Positions 26,563 through 37,716 of a stretch of DNA of 64,000 nucleotides are shown piece by piece. The notes below the pieces were generated by a model. It worked only from the letters and a program-made list of their open reading frames with translations, did no database searches and was not told the origin of the DNA. The translations under genes were made by a program, and so were the position numbers. The stretch is from Plasmodium coatneyi. Lineage: Eukaryota; Apicomplexa; Aconoidasida; Haemosporida; Plasmodiidae. The stretch is from contig NC_033566.1 of the NCBI RefSeq assembly GCF_001680005.1, positions 2,170,001 to 2,234,000 of the forward strand, given 5' to 3'. Within the stretch, counting starts at the first letter, position 1; every line of letters begins with the position of its first letter.

Positions 26563-27413
26563 ATGGGTTTGGCTGTTTTTGAGGATGATAAAAATTTGTC
26601 ATTTAATGGGGTGGAGTAAGTGGAAAAACGAAAAAAAGAAAAAAAAGTGGAAAGAACGCGAAACCGAGAGAGTGCCACTGTAGACCAATTGAGCGCTCAT
26701 TTTAACGAAAATTTTTTCTCAGCAAAATAGTGGACGACGTTTACAAGGATAACCTGAACTTCCTGCTAAAGGTGTGACCCATGTGGGCAATTGCTTTGAA
26801 ACGGCGTCTGCGCCCTTCACCTTCACCTCTGTGTGCGCATTTCTTTCTCCTTCATTTCGTTTTATTTATTTATTTATTCATTTTGCGGCAACCACCCCGA
26901 AGAGCAACAAGAACGAACTGGAGCGGAAAGAAACAGACCAATTCAGTTTCAACATCGACAACCTGTTGATTCTGCTGGACGAAGAGGAACAGCGACGACA
27001 TAGCGAGAGGGATAAAATGAAGGACACCTTTCAAAACATAGGTTTATAAAGTCACATTTTTGCATACTGTTTATATGATAAGTAAATACATGCGTTACTG
27101 TATGTGCCTACACAAATGGGTGCACCCATAAATGTATAGACACGTTTGTCCACGTGCGTCCCCCATGCGCAACACGTCCTTCACAGCTTTGCAGCTAAAA
27201 AACGTGAAAAAATCAGTTAAGAAGGCGGAGAAATATCTTGAGAAAAAGGTTCCCCCAAATTGCTCAAGTCGAATATTTCCCTTTCCAATGAGTATTTATG
27301 CTTAATGTGTATCATTCCCTTCCTGTTTTGTTCCATTTTAGGAAAACGGGGAGATGATTACGGGCTCGCACAAGGCGCTGGAGAGCATCAAAAAGCGAAT
27401 CGAAGATTTGTGA
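26563..27413 (+). CDS. Small conserved-looking coiled-coil protein, 5 exons, function unknown
   Basis: Exons 26563-26615, 26723-26771, 26903-27041, 27187-27248, 27342-27413 join in phase to 124 residues. The individual exons are too short to show as one ORF; support is the run of five compatible GT..AG introns (donors GTAAGT, GTGTGA, GTTTAT, GTTCCC; acceptors CAG, AAG, CAG, TAG) and the helical, charged product with heptad-like spacing throughout (NLLILLDEEEQ, LKNVKKSVKKAEKYLEKK). The acceptor at 26902 lacks an adjacent pyrimidine tract and is the weakest junction. I do not recognise the family; size and helicity resemble subunits of tethering or BLOC-type complexes, but nothing specific supports this. 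Confidence 0.65.
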
Positions 27414-27930
27414 AGCGGCACGCGTCGTTGCACGCCGTGTCTATGTTTCCGTTTGCATTTGCGCTTGTTCTTTCCTTGCGCGTTTGTGTGACGGGGAGTT
27501 TTTTCCCCTCCCTGTCCCCTTTTTTCCATGCTGTTCCATTCCCCCTTCCATTTTTTTAAATTTTTTTACATACGATTATGTATCATGTTCATGGTGTATA
27601 GCGTCCAAACGGGCGATTAAAAAGTAAAGTCGAAACGAAACAAAGTGAAGCAAAAGCAAATGGAAGGAAAACAAAACCTGACTGCGTTAGCCGCGCGAAA
27701 TAACTTATCGTGGGGCGGCCCTCAATGTTTCGGCTATGTATACTGACGCAGTGACAAAAATGGCGATACGCAAATGGCGCAAATGCAAAATTGGAAAAGG
27801 CAAACGGAATTTTTAAAACTCTGTTCTTTGCCAAATGTATGATCGTTCGTGCGGGAAAACATACACTTTCGGGAGGATGGCCCCAAGGGCGCGAGGAGCG
27901 TAACATGCGTGTATGCGCGTGCGCGGCCGC
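27414..27930. other. Short intergenic region between convergent genes
   Basis: No gene is supported. If the minus-strand gene at 27931-28299 has a 3' exon (see that entry), it would lie here, but no acceptor gives a convincing product. Confidence 0.4.
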
Positions 27931-28299
27931 TCACCTTTGTGGGTGCGCACCAAGGCACATTTCCCGGCACAATTTATGCGCTACGTCATTTTCCGCCATT
28001 AAGCGAATAATGCGCTTATCTTTCAGTTGGATTTCTTCCTTCAATTTTTTCACTTCTGCATAGCACAATTGTACTTTTCCTTTTAAACAGCCATTTTCAT
28101 TTTGCAGTTCCGCCATTTTGTGTTTGTAATTTTTTATTTCCTCCTGGAGTTTATACAATTCGTTCCTCCTGACGAATTCATCTTGCATGTCACAAAAATT
28201 TCTTTGAAATTTGATGGCCTTTTTAAACCTTGCCTGGTCCTCCTCGTCCCTCTGCCTGAGTTCGTTTTTGTAAAACGTTACCTTTTTTTCCAAGTTCAT
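27931..28299 (-). CDS. Coiled-coil protein, first or only exon, function unknown
   Basis: The ATG at 28299 is preceded by an in-frame TGA and opens a 122-codon frame that is almost entirely helical: charged heptads such as KLQEEIKNYKHKMAELQNEN and VKKLKEEIQLKDKRI. The apparent stop is part of AG|GTGAGC, a strong donor consensus at the 3' end, so the mature protein may continue in a downstream exon below 27931. I found no acceptor giving a persuasive continuation. It lies tail-to-tail with the small coiled-coil gene at 26563-27413. Function unknown. Confidence 0.5.
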   Translation of the reverse strand: MNLEKKVTFYKNELRQRDEEDQARFKKAIKFQRNFCDMQDEFVRRNELYKLQEEIKNYKHKMAELQNENGCLKGKVQLCYAEVKKLKEEIQLKDKRIIRLMAENDVAHKLCREMCLGAHPQR

Positions 28300-29045
28300 T
28301 TTGCAATTAGAGGTGTCGCCCGGGGGATATGCACATATTCGTCAGTCCACTCATGCGTAACCGTGGCATAGGACCTGCGAACAGACAATAGAAACTTGCT
28401 TCGTGAGGCTCCTTCCACCCACAGGAAGAGACATGCCAACGCGTGTGATGCAACGTACGTGGAAGCCACGTTGATCTGTTATAATTCGCCTTGCTCAGGG
28501 AACGGTTAATCGAAGGCAAAAAAAAAAAAAAAAAAAAAAAAAAAGGACACAAAATGGACATTTTTAACTAATCTGAAGGAAACCAAAAAAAAAAAAAAAA
28601 AACGCTCCATATGCCTCTTCACCCGCAGTGGAATTCTTACACAAATTTAAAAGCGCAAAATATCTGCGGCACTTTTGGAGTTGTGCACAGGGGGTTGCAT
28701 TCTTAATGGACATAAAAGCGAGCAAGAAAAGGAACGTAAAGGAAAAACATACAAAAATAAAAATAAAAATAAGAAATAAAAATAAGAAGCAAACGAAGGA
28801 ACGACAATAGAGGAAGCGTTGTGCAGCGCAAAGTGGAAAGCATAAGAATACGATAGGCGAAGCAAATCAGTACACACACCGCTGTAGAATTAAAACACAA
28901 AATGTATAGCCCTGCCTGATCTGATCTCATCTACCACAAAAAACACAGAAAATAAAAGAAAATTTTTTTTTCTTTTCACATTTTTCCCAGTTTGTCTAAC
29001 CACCATTAGCACCATTTATTTTATTTTATTTTTTTGTCAATTCAT
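28300..29045. other. Intergenic, divergent promoters
   Basis: Upstream region shared by the coiled-coil gene (minus) and the E2 gene (plus). It contains A tracts at about 28520-28544 and 28586-28602 and an A-rich stretch 28740-28800. Nothing else is seen. Confidence 0.55.
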
Positions 29046-30318
29046 ATGAATAGCATGACGAAAAATAGACTTCTAATAGAATCACGCGAAGCCAAAAAGC
29101 AGAATGACCCAGACATAACACTCACTCACAGGTACATACAGTTGATAAGCACAACTATGGGGAGAAACCCTTTTCTGCGATTTGTTTTTTGGCCCCATTT
29201 TTGCGTCCGTTGGTGCGCCTTGTGGAATGCCATTTAGTGCAGATTTCTTCTGAGCGTTTTATTGTCTACGCATGTGGGGGTGTCCGGATGGTTGTATTTT
29301 TTTGATTCTCCATTTGATTAGCTAGCATAACAGGGTTAACGTTTGCGTAGCAGTTATGTGCCGGCATGTAGACATAACCCCTGTGCGTGCACCAACCCAG
29401 GTTAAGCCACTTACATTGCACCAATTTCCACCATTCCGCCCCTTTTTTCAGTGATTACAATCTGTACGAGTGGCAAGCAGTCATACGGGGCCCAAAGGAC
29501 TCCCCCTACGAGGTAGAGAGAAACCTGCTCAGGAATTTTTTGAATCAGCAAAGCGGCTCCTTCGCTCTGAACATTGCGCTACTGTGTATATATATAGTAC
29601 ATATATATGTGTGTGCATACTTCTGCGTAAATGTGGAGCTTAATTCCTGGCCTTTTTTCCCCGCAGGGAGGAAAGTGGAAGCTGAGCATAAAGTGCAAGA
29701 GCACGTACCCGATAGACCCCCCGGTGATAACCTTCGTCACGAAGTTTTTTCATCCGAACGTGAATTTCGTAACAGGTAGAGCCGTGTGCATCCTCCAACT
29801 GGCAGCGCGCCTGAAGAAGTACCTGTATCACTTGCCCCTGTGGCGGTAAAAACTGCTATCATGACCGAAAGCACACATTGGAAACATTTCTCTCCATATA
29901 TATATTTTTTTTTTTACCCTGCCTAAGGCGAACTCTGCATGGATATTTTGAAGGCCAACTGGAGCCCGGCATGGACCATTCAGTCCCTCTGTCGAGCGAT
30001 TTTATTTTTGTTCACCGAGCCTAATGCGGAGAGTCCTCTGAATTGTGACGCAGGTTGGTGCTATTGCGCGTGCGAATGAGGGGATGAGTTGGAAGGACCT
30101 CCATTCAGGACTTCGCTTTCAAACCTGAATGGTTATGCGGCTGCACATGCGGCTAGCCCTTTACAGTGCTAACCTTGTTCAGCTAACATGTGCACACAAA
30201 TAAAATAAAAAAACGCTTTTATCGCTCTACAGGCAACCTGCTGCGGTCTGGGGATATTAAGGGATTTCAGTCGATGGCCAGAATGTACACGCACGAATTC
30301 GCTATGCAGAATGACTGA
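29046..30318 (+). CDS. Ubiquitin-conjugating enzyme E2, PEX4/UBC21-like, 5 exons
   Basis: Exons 29046-29131, 29452-29512, 29667-29775, 29928-30053, 30233-30318 join in phase to 155 residues, the size of a minimal UBC fold. Visible motifs: WQAVIRGPKDSPYEGG (beta sheet and entry loop), YPIDPP, FFHPNV (HPN at 78-80) and the active-site Cys at 89 in TGELCMDIL. The C-terminal half (WSPAWTIQSLCRAI, SPLNCDAGNLLRSGD, GFQSMARMYT) matches, as I remember it, plant PEX4/UBC21 far better than UBE2D or UBE2N types. E2 enzymes take ubiquitin from E1 as a thioester and pass it on with an E3. PEX4 normally serves peroxisomal receptor recycling, yet Plasmodium is thought to lack peroxisomes, so the role here is open. 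A second in-frame ATG three codons on could be the start. Confidence 0.88.
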
Positions 30319-31812
30319 TCTGATGGTTGTACAAATATGGTGTGGAAGGATGAACGTGTTGGGGTAACCCCCTTTTTTTTTTTTTTTTTTTTTTTTGTGT
30401 ATAAACGACCCGTTTGGCATATACCCACATGGAAGGTGCTTATCGGAAGGGGGGAGTCCAAATTGCAGCATCCGCGCGCGTATGATTTTTCCCGCATTAC
30501 ATTTTTCGTAACCCAAAGAAGGTGTTCCACTGAGGCCACTTCACCACGTTATAGTGCCTACGGTTAAACACTCCCCCATTTGAGGTGTACATACATATAT
30601 ATATTTGTTCATGTGTACACATTTTTTTTATAGTTATTTTAAGGGAGTTTCTGCATGCATAATACCTCCCCCCCCGACTGTTTGTGCACGTCTTCCTTTT
30701 CTGTTCGATCGATTTGCTTTACTTTATTTGTGTGTGTGCATTGCATGCCCCCCGCTTTCACTACCATGTGGAAATACGTCTTAAAAAGGAACCAACCAAT
30801 TTGAAGTTCTCCAATTTGTATCGTACGAGGTATCCATTTGTTGTGGAGGAGACGTCTATACCTTCAAGTGGTTGATATGGACTACACGGCAATTACTCTC
30901 CATTTACATGTAGATGGTAAAATGGGAATGTCACTGAAAGGTCGAGCTTAGTATATCAAGTGAAACTTTAATTCGTTAAGCGCACGGAAACGGGTGTAAC
31001 GCTATACATATATAGTTTTTTGAGTTTCATAAAAAAAAAAAAAAAAGTAGCCGGAGGGGGCATGTATAATGGGAGGTAAAAATCAGAAATACAAAAAAAT
31101 TTTGAGAAACGTAAAATGGGACAAGTGATAGAAAAAAAAATGACATCGCTTGATGTGTAGGAAGGGGTACTGGAGTGAAGGGAACATGTTTACTTCTACC
31201 GCCACTTTACTCCCCCTCAAGGAAAACCAAACGAATGCCACTACGCAGGAAGAGTGGAAACGCTGCTCACATCAAGGTATTCACTTAGCGTCGCAACGGT
31301 GTGATCATCTGAGTAATAATGTACCTCAGGATGTTTCTATATGACCACACAGGGAAGGCACATGGTCTGAGGGGATTTTACAACTTTTACGAGTCATAAA
31401 TTTGCTTATATCCATGTGTGGATAGCCAACTTTTAATTTTAACTGATGCACACACGGAACGGGGTGGAACAAACTTTGGGGTGCCCCAACCCAACAGGTG
31501 ACATTCTTCACTTCTCTTCCCGTGGTCACGTTAACACGTACCAGGTGCGTCCTTTCCTCCCATTTGAGAGTTTCCCTTTTTTTCTTTTTCGGGGGTACAA
31601 AAATATTTAACGGTTGGAGGTATTTAAAATGGGCATCCGTATAATTATGTTAAAATTGTAGGGGACCTTTCTATTTTTCTTGACCTTGGCCTGATGAGTA
31701 ACCCACCTCCTCATTTTTGGCCACCCGATTAGACGTATCCACGCCGTAATAATGAGCATAATTTTTATTTGGCACAATGGGATAGGGAATCACCCCCTAT
31801 GCCTGGTACCTC
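30319..31812. other. Intergenic, convergent 3' regions
   Basis: 1.5-kb spacer between the E2 gene and the SR-protein gene. It contains a T tract at 30372-30396, an A tract at 31031-31046 and small unsupported ORFs. Confidence 0.6.
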
Positions 31813-33828
31813 CTAGCGTCTGTACCTTTCCCTGTAGGCCATTTCTCGCCTCTGCCTCTCCTTCAACCGCTGCCTCATCTCCATCTTTTCCGATTCTTTG
31901 ACCCACCAGGGCTTGTTGCTGGTGGACCTTTTTCGCCTTCGTCTGGGCGAATCAGAGGAGTTGCTACAACTGACGGAAGAGCTGTGGTATCTTTTTCTGG
32001 TTCTTCTAATTTCACTTTCCCTGTCACGATACCTGCTTCTTTTATGTGACTCATATGAACTTGAAGAATCGTTACTCCTGGAGCGGCTATCATATTTATC
32101 TCTTTTACGAGTATCACTGCTGCGCCTTTTATGGCTACGTTTTCGCCTGGATTTTGTTTTGCTTCCATGCCTCCTGTAGCTGCTCCTGCTGCTGGATGAG
32201 GTATAGGAGCTGCTTCGGGAGGAGGAAGACGATTCGCTGCTGCTGTATTTCCCACTCCTGGATTTTTTGCCTTTCCTCACCTTGTCTTGTGTTGCATCCT
32301 CATCGGTGTTCTCTCCTTCCTCTTTAGCCTTTTTTTTCTCCTTCGCCTCGCTCACGTTGTTACTCTCTGCTACCGTTTTGGGTTGCTCCGTATTCGGCAC
32401 GGCGCTGATGGTGGACGTGGCCGCCCGATTTACCCCAACCGTTATGCCTGCTGTAACCCCTGGAACACCCTCTGCGGGTACCCCCGTCAGCTGCGGATTA
32501 ACCTGTGCGAGGTTATTTGCAACCGCGGCACTAGAATTATACAAGGCGAAAAGTTTTTGACTTAGTTTTTCCCTTAAAGCGAGGACCTTTTCTACCTTCT
32601 CATTAACCACAGGTGGTTTTTTCACTGGGGGAGGATCACTGACGTCACCCTTGGTGTTCGTGACACTTGTGCCGTTACTATAAAAGGAAAAGTTATTTTT
32701 CAAATTATCTCTTTCGTTGATTAAGCTGCATGCATCTCTTATGATTATTTCGTTGGTTCCTATTTTGGTTCCGTTCAAATGTAGAGCAGCCTTGGCATGT
32801 TCTTCGTTCGTAAATTCAACAAACGCCGTGTGCACTTTTTTCTGTTCGTTGTAGTGGAGCTTGTAGCTAGTAGTGGTCCCCACGTTCTTGAACAGGGCCT
32901 TTATATCATCTTCGCTGCACTGTGTGGTGAGGAAAGGAGAAAATGACGAATGGGTGAAACGATGCTTTGATAATTACAGAGGAGGGCAAATTAACTGCGT
33001 CCAATTATACGTAATCAGACCAATCCAGGTGGAATGTGTGTGCTTACATTTGGGGGAACATTTTCCATGTAGATAATTTTCGAGAAGACGTCAAATTTGT
33101 TGTTCTTCTCGTTCAACGAGTTTTGGAAGTCCACGAGTCCCTTCTTCTGCTCCGATAGGAGTTGCTGCTGGAGAAGGATATTTTGTAGGGCCTGCGCGGT
33201 AGCAGTGTTAACGAGGGCACCGGTTCGTGCATCTAGGGACGTGGCTAAATTTTTATCCGTCTCATTGTTACCGATAGCTGGGTCGGAAAAAGGTGGATTA
33301 TGTGAAATGGGTTCTATGACAGTTACCACCATGGGGACATTCAGCAGCAGCTCGCCATTGAGGCGAGAAGCTTTCGTTATTCCCTCTGAGCTCTTGAACT
33401 CGATTTGACAGTACTTCTGGTTCTTTCCAGGGAAGCTATCAAGTAAAAAGGGTGAGGGGAAAAAACACTAATGTGATAACAGTAGCAAAATGGGAGTATA
33501 ATAAGGTGAAGAAGTGTATTCTCTGTTGTCCTTTCGTTAGGGGGCATGGAGAAACTGCGCGTTCGCACCCCCTTGAATGTGTAATCACTCAAAGGGGGGA
33601 ACCAATACACATGTCCAACACAGATACAGGCACATTTGCCCGATATAGCGCATCTGTTAGAAAAGGAAACACACGCCCCCTTTTTCGGATCAGCAAAACT
33701 TACTTCTTAAAAACGACGCCTATTATCTCATCACATGATTCAAATTTTTCTTTTATGTCCTTCTCTGTCACATCGGTGGAAAGGTTCTTTACATAAACGA
33801 CATTGGCTATGCTAAAATTTAAACTCAT
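31813..33828 (-). CDS. SR-type splicing protein with two RRMs and RS domain (SREK1-like), 3 exons
   Basis: Exons on minus 33828-33704, 33435-33048, 32919-31813 join to 539 residues (donors GTAAGT and GTAAGC). RRM1 is about residues 8-85 (VVYVKNLS with a variant RNP1), RRM2 about 160-240 (IIYMENVPPN, AFVEFTNEEHAK). Between about 265 and 390 lies a helical and Ala/Thr-rich linker with acidic patches. Residues about 391-539 are an RS domain: Ser runs, RS/SR dipeptides, RKR blocks and a basic end. The order RRM-RRM-linker-RS resembles human SREK1. SR proteins bind exonic enhancers and recruit U1/U2 components; the RS domain is a phosphorylation target (SRPK/CLK). The SREK1 label is inferred from domain order, not from close identity. 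Confidence 0.85.
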
Positions 33829-36800
33829 GTTAGAAGCTGTGTTTCGGAAGTTCTCATTCGGTTTCTTTCTTTTGTGGCTTCTTTTCTAAGGGATCAGGCG
33901 CACAAATGGGAATGTACGTATGCACGCGCGGAAGTAAGGAATTATAACAACGTGGATGTAGGACGTATGTATTTATATGTAAACCTCTGCGTGGATCAAC
34001 TGCTACCCATACGTACGTTTCGAGGGGAGAAGCATCAGCCAGGAATTGTTTCCACTACAGGGAACGATCAACAAATGGGGGCGTACAAATTGAATGAACT
34101 TGTTTCCCTTTTCTTTACATTTTTATCAGTTCGCAGATGTTCTCTATGTACCGCGTTGATGAGCTGATAGGCGTGGCATCTATTTTTTTTTTTTTTTTTC
34201 TAAACAGATGGATTGAAAATTTTGCGCGTGAATGCATATGTAGCTATATATGCATGTTAGCTAAATTGGAACAAAAAAAAAAAAAAAAAAAAAAAGGCGA
34301 GAAGGATAATTTTCTTTTTTCCACAATATGATTAGCACAACATAGGAAGTGTATTAAAAAAATTTGGCTTCATATATACATATGGAGGGGAAGGAAAAAT
34401 ATAACTGTACCTATAAGATCCCTTTTCGGAACCCCTGCAATTTGTTAAGAGTGGAATGACCGGCAATTAATTTCCTTTTATGTAGAAGAATGTTAGACCC
34501 CCGTCCAACGAATTCTGCGAAGGAAAAAATTGTAGCGCAACAAGGGGGGGAGATACATAACTAATTGTGAGGGTTAAAATACAATTTTGTAAAGGCGTAA
34601 GAATTGCGAGAAATGGTAATTTCACCCAGAGGGTTATGCATCTGGTGGGTGAGGGAAGAATCGCCTTGGAGTGCATCACCACATTGGATGGAAAAGTAGT
34701 ACATTGGATCGCGTCACCCCAAACCGAATAGTCTCACACACAGTAAACACAAATTTGTGGAAAAAAAAAGATGAAAAAAATGCCCGAACGGTTCAGGCGA
34801 ATTACGAAAAGGGAACAGAGGTGGCTTCCACCATTTTGGAAAAAAGGGACGCGTAAACGTCAGCCAAGATAGTGTTGTGAGAAAGGGAAATTATTTGAAA
34901 GGCCTTAAAAGATAAAAGTGAACGTCTTTGCTTTGTAAAGCGCAAAGCGATAATTGCGAATTGAGCGCTGGTAATTAGGTCGCGTTTAGCCGTGTGCATA
35001 ACACACAACATATTGGGCAAGCACACAAGTTTGTTAAGATGGATGCTTGTCAGTAGCGCATATGAATAAAATCGGGGGCTACACAGCATGCTGTATAGCG
35101 GAAAAAAAAGAAAAAAAAAAAAAAAAGGAACTCCCATTTTGTCATTGTCCTGCCCGTCAGTCACCGTCTTGAAAGAATTAAACTCGACGGTAAAAAGACG
35201 CCTTGATGGACTTTGCAAAGAGAAATATACTCATCCCAGTGGGTACATAAAAATTGTGCACAATTCGAAATGAGCTTTATTCTTTGTGCAATGGGTAATT
35301 GCGTGTGCACCGAAGTAGAGGCAATTTTGTAAAAGTAGACAAACTGGGGAAAGCGGCCCCCATTATTATTATGCCTTCCAGCATGTGAATAGGTACGAAG
35401 GATGTTATCAAACATTTGGACCAAGTGTTCCATCATTTTAAGAATAGTTCGGAGAGTGGGTTCAAAGAAAAAGTTAGTCATGTACTTCGAAAAAGAGCCA
35501 AAAACCGAACAGACAAGTGGCGAAATGGCATGCACATTGCCTAGCGCTTTTTCACTCGTACCTATGACAAGTACATCCTTGTATATGACCTCATACGATT
35601 GACACATATTTTTATGGGTGCCTTGCGAATTTGGACGGGGTATACCCAAACGTGTCTACCAATTGAGCTGTCTCTTTCGCCTGACGCGAATGAACAGTTT
35701 GGAGATATACTACTGAGGATGCCCCACTGGAAAAGGACCCCAAATTTAGAAAAATAACCACAGGGTTCCAATTTTCGAGAGAAAACGAGAAAAAAATGAT
35801 GCCACTAGATGTATAAAATTATTTTAAAGAAGTTACTCTTCTCAATTGCTTATACATCCTTTTTTTTACTGATAAACAATTCTGCCTTTTTTTTTTTTTT
35901 TTTTATCTTACATGCGTTATTATAAAAGGGACAGGGAAAAATTATGAACGGCAGGTAAAAAAAACATGTAACGAAATTTTTTAATCTATTATTTTTTCCT
36001 TGGGATGGGCCAAAAAAGGAAAAAGTGGATTCTTCCATTTGAACAAAATGACCTTTAACTGCTACATAAACATTTTCGCCTAGGAAGTCTAACATAAGAA
36101 ATAAATCGAATGATGCGCGCGAAGGGGTAGGGAAAAAAAAAATATGCTTATTGCAGCCGATCTGCACCTCACGAATTGGGGGTGGGTCATGGAGGTGCCG
36201 ATTTCATCTGCCTTCGTATTATGCTACCATGGGATGGGCCGTGGATTGTAGAAGGGACAAATCTGAGGAGAAGCTGTAAAAGAGAAGCTAACAAAAGAGC
36301 TAAGAAGGAAAAGCGACATAAGAAAGAAAGCGCTTAAAATTTAAAGCATCAGCAGAATTGCACTTCCTTTTTTACCACTTCTTTTTTTTGCCTTTTTTAT
36401 TTCGCATCCCTTCTTCCCCCCCCGAAAGCAAGAAATCCTGGGAACGGAAAAAAAATAATTTAAAAAAAAAGGCATACTGCATTACGCATATGTAGGAAAA
36501 AATGCGCGCAGCACTCGCATGTATATATATTATAATCATACAAAATAAAAAACCGCCGGTGTTTTTTTTTTTCTATTTTTTTTGTAATCTTTAAAACGTA
36601 AAAATTGCATAACGTGCTAAGCGTAGCATTTTCGTGCATACCGAAATTGATGCATAGACCACTGAATGAATTTTTTTGCCATCAAACGTTTTTTTTTGGC
36701 ACAAAAAAAAAAATAAATAAATAAACAAAAAAAATAAAAATACAATACAAACAAAGCAAACAAAATAAAACAAAACAAATCTCTTGGATTGTATACCCAC

Positions 36801-37716
36801 GACTGCTTTTCTTTCGTGCGGAGTACAGTACAATACATCATATGCATATTTTTTCAGGTAGAATTTAATTCCGCCCTTTTTAATACAATTATAATTGTAT
36901 TTTCCTTGCGTTTGCGTTTGCTTTCGCATATACACTTGCCTTTTCATTTTGTTCTTCCCCCCTGCGTTTTGTACAATTTCCATCGCCCCCATTTTAGCTA
37001 ACCAGTGTTTTTCCTCTTCACTGCTTAGTGAGGGTGCTTTCTGCGTTGCACGTTTCACGTTTAGCGTTTAGCATTTTACATTCCGCTTTTTGCGTTTCGT
37101 TTTTTACGTCCCGATTTTTGCGTTCCCTTTTTTTTACGTTTCATTTTATGCGTTCCCCTTTTTACAGTTCACCCCGCACGTTTCAACTTTGTCGTATGTA
37201 TCACTGCCAACCCTGCAGGACACGTTTTTTTACCACCTTCCATTTTTGCAAAGACGCTTGCTCGCCGATTTTCACATCTGCATAGCGTTATATTTTTCCG
37301 TTGTTCATTCCATCTGCTTTTTTTTTAATTCCTCTCCCGTTTATCTGATTTTTTAAGTCTTAATTTTTTTTTTTTTTTTGCCCAGATTAGCAAAAACGTG
37401 GTTGATTAAAAATGATGCACAATCAGTGATGCCGTGGTTGTGCATGCATTTTGAAACGTCACACGTGATAGCAAAGTTGATAGGGGAAGAGGAAGTGAAA
37501 ATTGAACGGGGGAAAAACAACCAACTTGTGTTGAACATAATTTACTTCACCATCCTTGGGGGGTGAAACCATTTAAAGGTGTATATGTGTGCGCACGTAG
37601 GTGTCTGCTTTTCAGACCCACTCGTTGCACACGTTTGAATAGCCAGTGTAGCAGTGTTACCACTTTTTGCCTAGGTACGACGCCAGAGAAGCGCCCCACC
37701 TTAATGTAGAGCGAAA
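33829..37716. other. 3.9-kb intergenic region between divergent genes
   Basis: No supported gene. It holds A/T tracts (34182-34199, 34274-34294, 35110-35126, 35888-35904), AT-rich stretches 36400-36800 and an ORF on minus at 35161-35607 of 148 codons from ATG that lacks recognisable motifs and has no neighbouring exon support. A box-A-like tRNA string near 35660 lacks a T arm. Confidence 0.5.

Noticed and set aside
35161..35649. 162-codon minus-strand ORF
   Set aside because: Longest form uses TTG; from ATG it is 148 codons with no motif, no exon partners and no coding bias I can see.
35640..35700. tRNA-like string on minus (AGCTCAATTGGTAGA, box A like)
   Set aside because: No T-arm box B (GGTTCGA) and no acceptor stem pairing at the right distance; D stem does not close.
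36591..37058. 155-codon minus-strand ORF in AT-rich DNA
   Set aside because: Composition is low complexity (Phe runs from T tracts) and it lies in intergenic sequence.
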